From: JANMAT01 sp031359995
GTDB taxonomy: Bacteria; Actinomycetota; Acidimicrobiia; Acidimicrobiales; Ilumatobacteraceae
Assembly (NCBI GenBank): GCA_031359995.1
Contig: JANMAT010000007.1
Location: forward strand, 1 to 64,000
DNA: 64,000 nt
Direction: 5' to 3'
Every line of letters begins with the position of its first letter. Position 1 is the stretch's first letter. The position numbers and the translations under genes were made by a program. Shown here in pieces: positions 33,800-43,688 of this stretch. The notes below the pieces were generated by a model. It did no database searches. It saw only the letters and a program-made list of their open reading frames with translations, and was not told where the DNA came from.

Positions 33800-34942
33800 A
33801 TGCTCAGGAAGGCAGAGCGCCGTCGCGCGCTCCGTACGGCCGCGGTGCTCGCCACCGCAGCGATCGCCGTCGCCGCGTGCGGCAGCAGCAGCAAGAGCGG
33901 GTCGGGCAGCGGCTCCACGGCGGCCGGCGCCGTCACCACGAAGGCCGGGGCGGCATCGGGCGAGAAGATCGCCGTGTCGCTCATCACCAAGGACTCCACC
34001 AACCCCTTCTTCGTCGCCATGCAGGCCGGCGCCAAGAAGGCCGGCGCGGCGTCCGGTGTGGACATCACGATCGCGTCGGGCAAGGCCGAGGGTGACGACC
34101 AGGGCCAGATCACGGCCATCGAGAACGCCATCGCCACGAAGCAGAGGGGCATCCTCATCACCCCGATGTCCACGGGTGTGAACGACGCCATCAAGAAGGC
34201 CCGCGCCGCCGGCCTGTACGTGATCGCCCTCGACACGCCGCCGGATCCGGCCGACACGGTCGACATCACCTTCGCCACCGACAACTTCGAAGCCGGCGTG
34301 CTCATCGGCAAGTACACCGCCGCCAAGCTCGACGGCAAGAAGGCCATCATCGCGCTGCTCGACATCTTCAACGACAAGGTCGTGTCGGTCGACTACAACC
34401 GTGACAACGGCTTCCTGAAGGGCATGGGCATCGAGCTCGGCGACCCCAAGAAGATGGGTGACGAGCCCAAGACGGGCAAGTACACCGGTGGCAAGGGCGG
34501 CGACTACGAGATCGTCGGCAACGAAGCCACGGGCGCCAACGAGCAGGGTGGCCAGAAGGGCATGGAGAACCTGCTGGCGAAGAACAAGAACATCAACGTC
34601 ATCTACACGATCAACGAGCCCACCGCGGCCGGCGCCTACGCCGCGCTGACGGCGGCCGGCAAGAAGACGGGCGACTTCATCCTCGTGTCGGTCGACGGTG
34701 GCAAGTCGGGCGTGCAGAACGTGGCCGACGGCAAGATCGCCGCCACCTCGCAGCAGTACCCGTTGGTCATGGCGGACAAGGGCGTGCAGGCCATCGTCGA
34801 CGTCGTGAAGAACGGGAAGAAGCCCACCGTGTCGGCCGGCCTCGACTTCTTCAACACCGGTGTCACGCTCATCGCCAAGGATGCGGTGGCGGGCATCGAC
34901 AGCAAGGACCCGGCCTACGGCCTGGCCAACGCCTGGGGCTGA
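33800..34942 (+). CDS. Sugar ABC importer substrate-binding lipoprotein
   Basis: A 380-residue periplasmic-binding protein of the ribose/fructose (type I) class. A lipoprotein signal ends in AVAAC near residue 29, followed by a Ser/Gly linker. The first fold has SLITKDSTNPFFVAMQAGAK near residue 60, and the hinge region includes NEPTAAGAYAALTAAG near residue 275. The single-ATPase architecture of the operon resembles the fructose-type FrcBCA system. AGGGGGAGAACA precedes the ATG. It is the first gene of the LacI-controlled operon. Confidence 0.88.
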   Translation: MLRKAERRRALRTAAVLATAAIAVAACGSSSKSGSGSGSTAAGAVTTKAGAASGEKIAVSLITKDSTNPFFVAMQAGAKKAGAASGVDITIASGKAEGDDQGQITAIENAIATKQRGILITPMSTGVNDAIKKARAAGLYVIALDTPPDPADTVDITFATDNFEAGVLIGKYTAAKLDGKKAIIALLDIFNDKVVSVDYNRDNGFLKGMGIELGDPKKMGDEPKTGKYTGGKGGDYEIVGNEATGANEQGGQKGMENLLAKNKNINVIYTINEPTAAGAYAALTAAGKKTGDFILVSVDGGKSGVQNVADGKIAATSQQYPLVMADKGVQAIVDVVKNGKKPTVSAGLDFFNTGVTLIAKDAVAGIDSKDPAYGLANAWG

Positions 34943-34984
34943 TCGGCCCGAAGGCCGAGTGCCTCAGACCTGAGGAGCTGAGCA

Positions 34985-35023
34985 CGGCGGTGGGGCGTCA
35001 CTGACGGTGATGTCCCACCGCCG
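34985..35023 (+). terminator. Strong intercistronic stem-loop
   Basis: CGGCGGTGGG (34985-34994) pairs with CCCACCGCCG (35014-35023). Seven more pairs (two G-U) close a TGACG loop, giving a 17-bp stem. There is no T run, and the next gene is on the same strand. It likely stabilises the binding-protein mRNA or partly attenuates the permease genes. Confidence 0.6.
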
Positions 35024-35109
35024 TTGCCGTTTCCGGCATGATGCAACCGGGCGAGCCACGGCCCGCCCTGGACGCACGAACCAACTGAACGACCTGAAAG
35101 GCGGGCGTC

Positions 35110-36131
<1,022 letters not shown>

Positions 36132-36135
<4 letters not shown>

Positions 36136-36941
36136 GCATCACCGACACCGAGGTCCGCCCCGTCCTCGAAGGCACCGGGCTGCTCAAGACCTACGGCAGC
36201 GTCGTGGCACTCGACCACGCCGACTTCGCGCTCTACCCGGGCGAGGTCCTCGCCGTCATCGGCGACAACGGGGCCGGCAAGTCCACGCTCATCAAGTGCC
36301 TCTCGGGTGCCGAGATCCCCAACGCCGGCGAGATCCGCCTCGACGGCGTCGAGATCCACTTCCGCCGCCCCATCGACGCGCGCTCCGCCGGCATCGAGAC
36401 GGTGTACCAGACGCTGGCGGTGGCACCGTCGCTCGACATCGCCACGAACCTGTTCCTCGGCCGCGAGGAGCGCCGGTCCGGTCCGCTCGGCAAGGTCTTC
36501 CGCATGCTCGACAACGGCGGCATGCGCCGCCGGGCCAAGGACCAGATGACCTCGCTGGGCATCGGCACGCTGCAGAACATGGCCCAGGCCGTCGAGACCC
36601 TGTCGGGCGGCCAGCGCCAGGCGGTGTCGGTCGCCCGCGCCGCTGCGTTCGGCAGCCGCGTCATCATCCTCGACGAGCCCACCGCCGCCCTCGGCGTGCG
36701 CGAGTCGGCCCAGGTGCTCAAGCTCATCGAGAAGTTGCGCGACCAGGGGATGCCCGTCATCCTCATCAGCCACAACATGCCGCAGGTCTTCGCGGTCGCC
36801 GATCGCATCCACGTCCAGCGTCTCGGCCGCCGGGCCGCCGTGGTGACGCCCACGTCGGTCAGCATCACCGACGTCGTGGCCATCATGACGGGGGCCCTCG
36901 TGGTCGACCCGAAAGACGAGACGCTCGCCCCCGTGCGCTGA
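36132..36941 (+). CDS. Sugar ABC importer ATP-binding protein (single-domain)
   Basis: A 269-residue ATPase with one nucleotide-binding domain, half the size of RbsA/XylG, as in FrcA-type systems. Walker A is GDNGAGKSTLIKCLSG near residue 40, the signature is LSGGQRQAVSVARAAA near residue 157, Walker B is VIILDEPTAALGV, and the switch His is in LISHNMPQVF. ATG 36132 overlaps the permease stop. A homodimer would drive the importer. Confidence 0.9.
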
Positions 36942-36976
36942 GCGTCCGGCCACCGAACAGAGAGCCCGAGGCACCG

Positions 36977-38026
36977 TTGTCCCCTTCCGCGACCCGACCC
37001 GTCGGCCGCCCCACCATGCGCGACGTCGGCGCGTTGGCCGGCGTGAGCCTGAAGACGGTGTCGCGCGTCGTGAACCGGGAGGCGGGCGTCTCACCCGAGC
37101 TCGAGGAGCGCGTGCGGGTCGCGGTCGAGCGTCTCGACTACCGCCACAACATGGCGGCCAGCAACCTGCGGCGCGGCGACGGCAAGACCGCCACCATCGG
37201 CGTGGTGTTCGAGGACGTGGCCAACCCGTTCGCGTCCGCGGTGCACCGCGCCATCGAGGATGTGGCCCGCGCCCGTGGCGTGCTCGTGTTCGCCGGCAGC
37301 TCCGACGAGGACCCGAGCCGCGAGCGCGAGCTCGTGTCCGCCTTCGCCAGTCGGCGCGTGGACGGCGTGATCCTGCTGTCGGGCGACACCGACCACAGCT
37401 ACCTGCTGAACGAACGTCGGGCCGGTACGGCGATCGTGTTCGTCGACCGTCCTCCGTCGTTCCTCGACGCCGACACGGTCACCGTCGACAACGAAGCCGG
37501 CGGATCCATCGCCGTGCGCCACCTGCTGGGTCACGGCCACCGGCGCATCGCCTACCTCGGCGACCGGCTCGGCGTCCACACCGCGCTGGCCCGCTTCGCC
37601 GGCTACACCAGGGCGCTGACCGAGGCCGGCATCACCGTCGACGAGACGCTCGTGCACCACGCTCAACGCAACGCCGACGACGCCGATGCCGCGGTGGAGG
37701 CGATGCTGAGTGCACCCGAGCCACCGACGGCCATCTTCGCCAGCCAGAACCTGGTCACCATCGGCACGTTGCGGGCGCTGCATCGCCGCCGTCGTCACCA
37801 CGATGTCGCCCTGGTCGGCTTCGACGACTTCGCCCTCGCCGAGGCGCTCGAGCCGGGCGTCACCGTGATCGCCCAGGACACGAACCGGATCGGGCGGGAG
37901 GCGGCCGAGCAGATCTTCCGACGCCTCGACGGTGACACCGGGCCGACGCGCCGCGCCGTGCTCCCGGTCACCCTGGTGCCACGCGGCTCGGGCGAGCTGA
38001 ACGTCACCGCGCCCGGGAGCCGCTGA
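36977..38026 (+). CDS. LacI-family transcriptional regulator
   Basis: A 349-residue LacI/GalR protein. The N-terminal helix-turn-helix is MRDVGALAGVSLKTVSRVVN (residues 14-33), and the hinge helix has MAASNLRRGDGK. The sugar-binding core spans residues 65-340 with TATIGVVFEDVANPFASAVH (in part) and the closing RPTT-like RRAVLPVTLVPRGS. TTG 36977 is the likely start, since ATG 37016 would remove residues just before the HTH. It should bind ACAACGTTGT at 33617 and 33697 and perhaps 24428, with the imported sugar or a derivative as inducer. Confidence 0.88.
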   Translation: MSPSATRPVGRPTMRDVGALAGVSLKTVSRVVNREAGVSPELEERVRVAVERLDYRHNMAASNLRRGDGKTATIGVVFEDVANPFASAVHRAIEDVARARGVLVFAGSSDEDPSRERELVSAFASRRVDGVILLSGDTDHSYLLNERRAGTAIVFVDRPPSFLDADTVTVDNEAGGSIAVRHLLGHGHRRIAYLGDRLGVHTALARFAGYTRALTEAGITVDETLVHHAQRNADDADAAVEAMLSAPEPPTAIFASQNLVTIGTLRALHRRRRHHDVALVGFDDFALAEALEPGVTVIAQDTNRIGREAAEQIFRRLDGDTGPTRRAVLPVTLVPRGSGELNVTAPGSR

Positions 38027-38027
38027 C

Positions 38028-38888
38028 GTGCCCGGCTTCCGCCCCGAGCTCGTGGGTTCGCTGTCGGAAGGGGCCAGCGGCAATCCGACCGGCATGATGA
38101 TGGAGGCGGCGTTCGCCCACCACCGCATCGACGCCCGCTACGTGAACGTCGAGGTCGCCGGCGCCGATCTGGAGCCCGCGGTCGCCGGGGCCCGGGCCAT
38201 GAGCTTCGTCGGCTTCAACGTGTCGATGCCCCACAAGGTGTCGGTCATCGCCCACCTCGACGGTCTCGGCCCGTCGGCTACCGCCATCGGCGCGGTGAAC
38301 TGCGTGATCCGCCGCGGCCGGGAGCTGATCGGCGAGAACACCGACGGAGTCGGATTCCTGCGCTCGCTCCGGGCCGCGCGCGATCCGAAGGGTGCGCGCG
38401 TGGTCTTGCTCGGCGCGGGCGGCGCCGCCCGCGCCATCGCCGTCGAGCTGGTGCGGGCGGGCGCGGCCTCGATCACCATCGTGAACCGCACCTCGGCGCG
38501 GGGCCAGAAGCTGGCGGCCGCGCTCTACGAGCACCTGGGCTTCGCCGCCATGGTGGAGCCGTGGGACGGGTTGCACCGCCCGGCGGCCGGCACCGACGTG
38601 CTGGTGAACGCCACCTCGATCGGGCTCTTCGCACCCGACGCCATGGTGCCCGTCGATCTGAGCAGGCTCGCGCCCGGCACGGTGGTGGCCGACGTGGTCT
38701 ACAACCCCGTCACCACGCGGCTGCTCACCGAGGCGGCCGCGGTCGGCGGCCGCCCGCTCGACGGCCTCGGCATGCTCGTGCACCAGGGCGCCGCCGCCGT
38801 GGCGCACTGGTTCGGCGTCGAACCCGACACCGCCGTCATGCGCACCGCGCTCGAAGCGGCGATGCGCGCCGACCGGTCACCGGCGTAG
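38028..38888 (+). CDS. Shikimate-dehydrogenase-like oxidoreductase
   Basis: A 286-residue AroE-family protein. The catalytic Lys region FNVSMPHK is near residue 66, NTDGVGF near residue 105, and the NADP-binding loop LGAGGAARAIAVEL with INRTS-like VNRTSARG near residue 150. The usual N-terminal shikimate-binding SxSxxxHN reads GSLSEGASGNPTG, so the substrate pocket is changed. GTG 38028 follows the LacI stop by 1 bp, placing it in the sugar operon. A cyclitol or quinate-like substrate is plausible, rather than aromatic amino acid synthesis. Confidence 0.82.
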   Translation: MPGFRPELVGSLSEGASGNPTGMMMEAAFAHHRIDARYVNVEVAGADLEPAVAGARAMSFVGFNVSMPHKVSVIAHLDGLGPSATAIGAVNCVIRRGRELIGENTDGVGFLRSLRAARDPKGARVVLLGAGGAARAIAVELVRAGAASITIVNRTSARGQKLAAALYEHLGFAAMVEPWDGLHRPAAGTDVLVNATSIGLFAPDAMVPVDLSRLAPGTVVADVVYNPVTTRLLTEAAAVGGRPLDGLGMLVHQGAAAVAHWFGVEPDTAVMRTALEAAMRADRSPA

Positions 38889-38899
38889 GTCGGCGGCGC

Positions 38900-39907
38900 T
38901 CAGGCGTTCGGGTCCCAGCCGGTGAACGCGTCGATCATGGCGTGCACGTCGCCCAGCGGGTACAGTATCGGGCACGTGCAGCCGTGGGCCATGTACTCGG
39001 CCACCTTGGCGCGGGCGTCATCCGCGGTACCCGACGCCGTGAGCATCTGCACGATCTCGTCGGGCACGAGCTTCGACGCCGCCACGACCTGCTCGTGGGT
39101 GGCCGGCCACGTGAGCACCTCACCGACCTTGTCGAGCAGCGACTGGGGCACGCCCGACGCCTTCATGATGTGGGGCTGCTGGCCGAGGTACTGCGTGACC
39201 ATCAGCCGCGCCATGTCGATGGCGGTGTCGCGGTCCTCGTGCACCGAGCACACCACGAGCTGGGGCCGGTCGATGTCGTCGACCGAGCGGCCGGCCTTGG
39301 CCGCGCCCCGCTCGAGAGCGGCCAGCGCGTCGGCGTTGTAGGTGGGCGACACCAGGTAGTTCAGCACCACGCCGTCGGCGATCTCGCCGGTGAGCTCCAT
39401 CATCTGCATGCCGGTGGCCCCGATGTAGATGGGCACGTCCTTGGCCCGGCGGTCCTGGTACACGTAGTCGAGCTCGACCCCGTCCAGGTGCACGTAGGTG
39501 CCGTCATAGGTCACGGTCTCGTTGTGGAGCAGGGCCCGCACCACGGTCACGATCTCGCGCATCACCTGGAGCGGCCGGGCCCGTGTGATGCCCACCTTGG
39601 CCGCCAGCGGGTCCCACCAGGCCCCGATGCCCAGGATCACGCGACCCGGCGCCAGGTCGTCGAGCGTCGAGAACGTGGCCGCCAGCCGGGCCGGGTTGCG
39701 GCTCCAGCAGTCGACCACGCCGGACCCGACCTTGATCGTGTCGGTCACGCTGGCGAAGGCGGCCATGGGCACGGTGGCCTCGCGAACGAGCCGGCTCTCG
39801 GCCTGCCAGACGGCGTGGAAGCCCTGCTGCTCGGCGTAGCGGACGATGTCCATGCCCTCACGGATGGGGTGGGCGTCTTGCAGGTAGAGGGCCACGGGGC
39901 TCGGCAT
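38900..39907 (-). CDS. LLM-class F420-dependent oxidoreductase
   Basis: A 335-residue barrel of the F420-dependent Mer-like group. The N-terminus is PVALYLQDAHPIREGMDIVR. Landmarks are the HAVWQAESRLVREAT block near residue 31, GRVILGIGAWWDPLAAKVGI near residue 88, and DVPIYIGATGMQMMELTGEI near residue 161. Such enzymes reduce or oxidise substrates with deazaflavin F420. The ATG at 39907 has CAGGAT 7 nt upstream. It converges with the shikimate-dehydrogenase-like gene and is divergent from the flavin operon. Confidence 0.88.
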   Translation of the reverse strand: MPSPVALYLQDAHPIREGMDIVRYAEQQGFHAVWQAESRLVREATVPMAAFASVTDTIKVGSGVVDCWSRNPARLAATFSTLDDLAPGRVILGIGAWWDPLAAKVGITRARPLQVMREIVTVVRALLHNETVTYDGTYVHLDGVELDYVYQDRRAKDVPIYIGATGMQMMELTGEIADGVVLNYLVSPTYNADALAALERGAAKAGRSVDDIDRPQLVVCSVHEDRDTAIDMARLMVTQYLGQQPHIMKASGVPQSLLDKVGEVLTWPATHEQVVAASKLVPDEIVQMLTASGTADDARAKVAEYMAHGCTCPILYPLGDVHAMIDAFTGWDPNA

Positions 39908-40041
39908 GCTCGTCATCCTGGGGTCGGGGGTCTCGTCGGCCTCAAGGTTCGCGCGAGTGGGGCCCGATCGCGCCCAGGTTCACAGGGGATTCACAACTTC
40001 TCACAAGCATGGATGAACCCCGGACTGCCGACACTAGGAGC

Positions 40042-40677
40042 ATGGCCACCACCCGTCCCGCCTCCCTGGCCCGCCGCGCCCTGCCGATGCTCGTCATCGC
40101 CGGCGCCGCCGGTGGACTGCTCGTGAAGCTCGACAACCCGGCGTCGTCGTCGGCCCTGCCCGTCGGCTCCGGCCGCACCGGTGGTGTCACTCCCGGCGAC
40201 ACCGCGGCCACCGAAGCTCCCGTCGACACCGCGGCCGACACCCCCGCCGCCACGGTGGCTCCAACCTCGTCGACGGCCACGCTCCCCCGCACGACCCCGA
40301 CCACGGTCAAGGGCAGCGTCGCTCCTCCCACGACGTCAGCAGCCAAGCCGGCGGGCACGACGGCGGTCGCCGCGGCCGCGGCGTCCGCCGCGGGCTCGTG
40401 CGGCGGCACGCCGCTGGCCGGACCCACCGTCAGCACGCGCTGGGGCCCGGTGCAGGTCGCCGCGCTGTTCGACGGCGCCGGCTCCCTGTGCGATGTGAAG
40501 GTCCTGCAGTACCCGTCCGACCACTCGAAGTCGGTGCGCATCAACCAGCGGGCCCTGCCCATCCTGCGCCAGGAGGTCCTGGCCGCCAACGGCACCGACA
40601 TCAACATCGTGACCGGCGCCACCATCACCTCCGACGCCTACGCCCAATCGCTCCAGGCGATCCTCGACAACCGTTGA
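40042..40677 (+). CDS. FMN-binding domain protein (FMN-bind, ApbE substrate)
   Basis: The 211-residue protein has a membrane anchor (residues 11-30), a Ser/Thr/Pro-rich linker to residue 125, and a C-terminal FMN-binding domain. The flavinylation motif is DINIVTGATITSDAYAQSLQ near residue 182, where the Thr of TGAT would carry covalent FMN. FMN would sit outside the membrane and pass electrons. The start at 40042 has GACACT 6 nt upstream. It heads the operon with a lipoprotein, a ferric-reductase-like protein and ApbE. Confidence 0.88.
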   Translation: MATTRPASLARRALPMLVIAGAAGGLLVKLDNPASSSALPVGSGRTGGVTPGDTAATEAPVDTAADTPAATVAPTSSTATLPRTTPTTVKGSVAPPTTSAAKPAGTTAVAAAAASAAGSCGGTPLAGPTVSTRWGPVQVAALFDGAGSLCDVKVLQYPSDHSKSVRINQRALPILRQEVLAANGTDINIVTGATITSDAYAQSLQAILDNR

Positions 40678-40703
40678 ACCCCTCCCGGAAAGACCTCTCC
40701 CCC

Positions 40704-41339
40704 ATGCCTCGTTCCCGCTCCCTCACCGTCGCCCTCGTCGGTGGTCTCGCGCTCCTCGGCGCCGCCTGCGGCGGCAGCGCCACCGCGAAGTCCACCGACG
40801 CCACCGCGGCCGCCTCGGCCAAGAAGGCGGCCGCGACCGCCAGCACCGCGGCCGGCGACGGCAGCCCCAGCAGCTCCGTGCCCACCGACCCCGGTTCGAT
40901 GCCCGACGGCGGCGGTGGCCCCGGTCGCGGTGGGCCCGGCGGCTTCGGTGATCTCGCCGCGGCGGCCACGGCGATCGGCGTCAACGAGGCCGACCTGCGC
41001 ATCGCGGTCGATGGCGGCCAGACCATCGCCCAGGTCGCGGCGACCAAGGGCGTGAGCGTCGACACGGTGGTGGCCGCCATGGTCGCGGCCATGAAGGCCC
41101 ACTTCGAGCCCGAGGTCGCCTCGGGCGAGCACACGCAGGCCGAGGTCGACCGGATCATGGCCAACGCCACGGAGCAGATGACGGCGATCATCAACGGCCA
41201 GCAGCCGGCCGGCGGCCCCGGTGGCCGTGGCCCCGGTGACGGCGATCACGGCGGCGAGGGTGGCGACGACGCGGGCACCTCGTCCGGCAACGGCCGCAAA
41301 GCCGACACCGGCACGTCCTCCACCACCGTCGCCGCCTGA
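40704..41339 (+). CDS. Lipoprotein with helical repeat, unknown function
   Basis: A 211-residue predicted lipoprotein with lipobox LLGAAC near residue 22. An Ala/Thr linker and a Gly/Pro segment (residues 70-85) lead to an amphipathic helical module, IGVNEADLRIAVDGGQTIAQ then VAATKGVSVDTVVAAM, of a type found in actinobacterial surface proteins. The tail is Gly/Asp/His-rich (GDGDHGGEGGDD). It lies 26 bp after the FMN-bind gene and 32 bp before the reductase gene, so it may tether or organise the flavin electron chain. Function not established. Confidence 0.75.
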   Translation: MPRSRSLTVALVGGLALLGAACGGSATAKSTDATAAASAKKAAATASTAAGDGSPSSSVPTDPGSMPDGGGGPGRGGPGGFGDLAAAATAIGVNEADLRIAVDGGQTIAQVAATKGVSVDTVVAAMVAAMKAHFEPEVASGEHTQAEVDRIMANATEQMTAIINGQQPAGGPGGRGPGDGDHGGEGGDDAGTSSGNGRKADTGTSSTTVAA

Positions 41340-41371
41340 TCCTCCGCGCGACCCCCTCCCCGGAAGGCATC

Positions 41372-42787
41372 ATGACCGCCATCGAATCCGAGTTCCGTCG
41401 CCCGGACCGCCCGCCCCTGCCGCCCACGGCCCGTGGGGCCGGCGCGGCGCGACCGCTGGCCACCTCGGCACCGAGCCGCCTGCTCGACACCGACCTGGGC
41501 GCGGTCCTCGGCGGCTTCGCCGTCGTGGTGCTCGGCCTGTGGATCCGCCACGGCGAGGCGGGCCGGCTGTTCGACGGCTGGCTCGGGTTCTGGACGTCGC
41601 TGTCGCAGCTGAGCGGCCTGCTGGCCGCGGCCGCCGGGCTGCTCGGGCTCACGCTGGTCGCCCGGCCCCGCAGCGTCGAGCGCCGCTACGGCCTGGACCG
41701 CATGTTCGTGTGGCACCGCATCCTCGGCGAGACGATGGCCGTCCTGGTGGGCGCGCACGTCGTGGCCGGCACGGCCGAGTGGGCGGTCGGCGGGTCGCTG
41801 TGGTCGGCCGTCCGTGACGCCACCGGCCGTGAGCCCTACATGGCCGGTGCGTTCGTCGGCTCGTTGCTCGTCGGGCTGGTCACCATCACCTCGTTGCGCT
41901 CCATCCGCCGGCGCATGGCCTACGAGACGTGGTACTTCGTCCACCTGCTGGCCTACGTGGGTCTCGCCCTCTCGTTCTCCCACGAGATCGTGGTCGGCGG
42001 CGACCTGGCCGACGACCGGTGGGCCCGCACGTTCTGGGTGCTCGCCCACGTCGGTGTCGCCGCGTGGATCGTGTGGGGGCGCTGGGGTCACCTGGTGCAA
42101 GCCGCGCTTCGCCCGTTGAAGGTCACCGGCATCACCAACCTGAACAACAACACGGTCGAGTTGCGCATCGGCGGCCCCGGTATCGAGAAGATCACCGCTG
42201 ACGCCGGCCAGTTCATGATGCTGCGCCCGCTGCACGGGCGGCTGTGGTGGCAGACGCACCCGTTCTCGCTGTCGGGCGCGCCGAACACCGATGGTCTGCG
42301 CTTCACGATCAAAGCCCGCGGCGACGCCTCGGCGGCCATGACGTCGTTGCCTGTGGGCACCCGCGTCGTGGTCGAGGGCCCCTACGGGGCCTGCACGCCC
42401 GAGGTGATCGGCGACGACAAGGTCCTGTTCGTGGTGGGCGGCGTGGGCATCGCGCCGGTGCGGGCCATGCTCGAGCGACTCGGCCCCTCGGCCGCGCCGA
42501 TCGTGCTGTACCGGGCCCACAGCACCAAGGACCTCGTGCACCTCGACGAGCTGCAGGCCCTGGTGGCCGCCCGCAACGGCGTCGTCCACACGCTCGTCGG
42601 GCCCACGGCCAAGCTGAAGGTGAAGGACCCGTTCTCGGCCCGCGTGCTGTGCAAGCTCACGCCCGACGTGGCCGCCCGCGTCGCCGTGCTGTGCGGCCCC
42701 GAGCGGCTGCTCCACGCGGCACGAGCCGGGCTGAAGGAAGCGGGCGTGCCCCTCGATCGCATCCACTACGAGCGGGTCTGGTGGTGA
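41372..42787 (+). CDS. Ferric-reductase-like transmembrane flavohaem oxidoreductase
   Basis: A 471-residue protein with a six-helix ferric-reductase domain (residues 42-255) and an FAD/NAD(P)-binding reductase domain. Four haem-ligand histidines are in FVWHRILGE (115), GAHVVAG (129), YFVHLLAY (191) and SFSHEIV (204). FAD contacts include WWQTHPFSLSGAP, and NAD(P) binding uses VGGVGIAPVRAMLE and VLCGPERLL. It can carry electrons from cytoplasmic NAD(P)H through haem to an outer acceptor, probably the flavinylated FMN-bind protein. Its stop overlaps the ApbE start (GTGA). Confidence 0.9.
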   Translation: MTAIESEFRRPDRPPLPPTARGAGAARPLATSAPSRLLDTDLGAVLGGFAVVVLGLWIRHGEAGRLFDGWLGFWTSLSQLSGLLAAAAGLLGLTLVARPRSVERRYGLDRMFVWHRILGETMAVLVGAHVVAGTAEWAVGGSLWSAVRDATGREPYMAGAFVGSLLVGLVTITSLRSIRRRMAYETWYFVHLLAYVGLALSFSHEIVVGGDLADDRWARTFWVLAHVGVAAWIVWGRWGHLVQAALRPLKVTGITNLNNNTVELRIGGPGIEKITADAGQFMMLRPLHGRLWWQTHPFSLSGAPNTDGLRFTIKARGDASAAMTSLPVGTRVVVEGPYGACTPEVIGDDKVLFVVGGVGIAPVRAMLERLGPSAAPIVLYRAHSTKDLVHLDELQALVAARNGVVHTLVGPTAKLKVKDPFSARVLCKLTPDVAARVAVLCGPERLLHAARAGLKEAGVPLDRIHYERVWW

Positions 42788-43590
42788 CCGAGGCGTCGCC
42801 CGACGCCAGGGCGCACCGCGCGCCCGGCACCGAGCGCCGCCGGGTCGCGCCCGCCATGGGCACCATGATCAGCATCCACGTGCACGACGTGCTCGACGAT
42901 GCCATCGTCGACGCCGCCATCGACCAGGTGCTGGTCGAGATCGAGCGGCTCGAGCAGATCTTCTCGACGTTCCGGCCCGACAGCACGATCAACCGCGTCA
43001 ACCGCGGCGAGCTCCACGTGCTCGACGCCGGCCCCGAGGTCACCCAGGTGCTCGATGCCTGCACCTGGCTCGAGCACGTGAGCAACGGCGCGTTCACCGC
43101 CCGCCGACCCGAGACCCCCGAGCTGCTCGACCCCGCCGGCTACGCCAAGGGCTGGATCACCGAGAAGGCCGCCGGTCGCCTGCGCGCCGCCGGCCTGCAG
43201 CACTGGTACGTGGGGGCCGGCGGCGACGTGATCGCGTCGGGCACACCCGGGCCCGACCGCCGCTGGCGCGTCGGCGTGGCCGACCCCCGCACGCCGGGGC
43301 AGTACGTGGCCACGCTCGAGATCGACCGCGGCGCCGTGGCCACCTCGGGCACGGCCGAGCGGGGCGAGCACCTGTGGGACGGCCGCCGCGGCGGCCGCGC
43401 CACCGCGCTGGCGGCGCTGACCGTGGTGGGACCAGAGCTGGCGTGGGCCGACGCCTTCGCCACCGCCGCCTTCGCCCAGGGCCGGCCCGGTGTGGCCTGG
43501 GTCGAGCAGTTCGACGGCTACGAGGCCATGGCCGTCGACCTCGACGGCGCCATCCACGCCACCACGGGCTTCCTGCGCCCTGACGCCTGA
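42784..43590 (+). CDS. apbE: FAD:protein FMN transferase ApbE
   Basis: A 268-residue ApbE. Family landmarks are PAMGTMISIHVHD near residue 24, the DQVLVEIERLEQIFSTFRPD segment (in part) near residue 48, GYAKGWITEKAA near residue 120, and GAGGDVIASG near residue 143. It transfers FMN from FAD to the Thr of the FMN-bind motif. GTG 42784 overlaps the reductase stop. It has no signal peptide and is shorter than exported ApbE proteins, although its substrate domain is expected outside; either modification precedes export or localisation differs. Confidence 0.92.
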   Translation: MTEASPDARAHRAPGTERRRVAPAMGTMISIHVHDVLDDAIVDAAIDQVLVEIERLEQIFSTFRPDSTINRVNRGELHVLDAGPEVTQVLDACTWLEHVSNGAFTARRPETPELLDPAGYAKGWITEKAAGRLRAAGLQHWYVGAGGDVIASGTPGPDRRWRVGVADPRTPGQYVATLEIDRGAVATSGTAERGEHLWDGRRGGRATALAALTVVGPELAWADAFATAAFAQGRPGVAWVEQFDGYEAMAVDLDGAIHATTGFLRPDA

Positions 43591-43688
43591 AACCAGCTCG
43601 TCCTCGGTACCCTGACGGCTCTTCGGGGCCGGCCAGGCGGACTGGACGCGGTCCCGTGCAACATCGGCCCGGGCGGGTGGAGGCAGCG

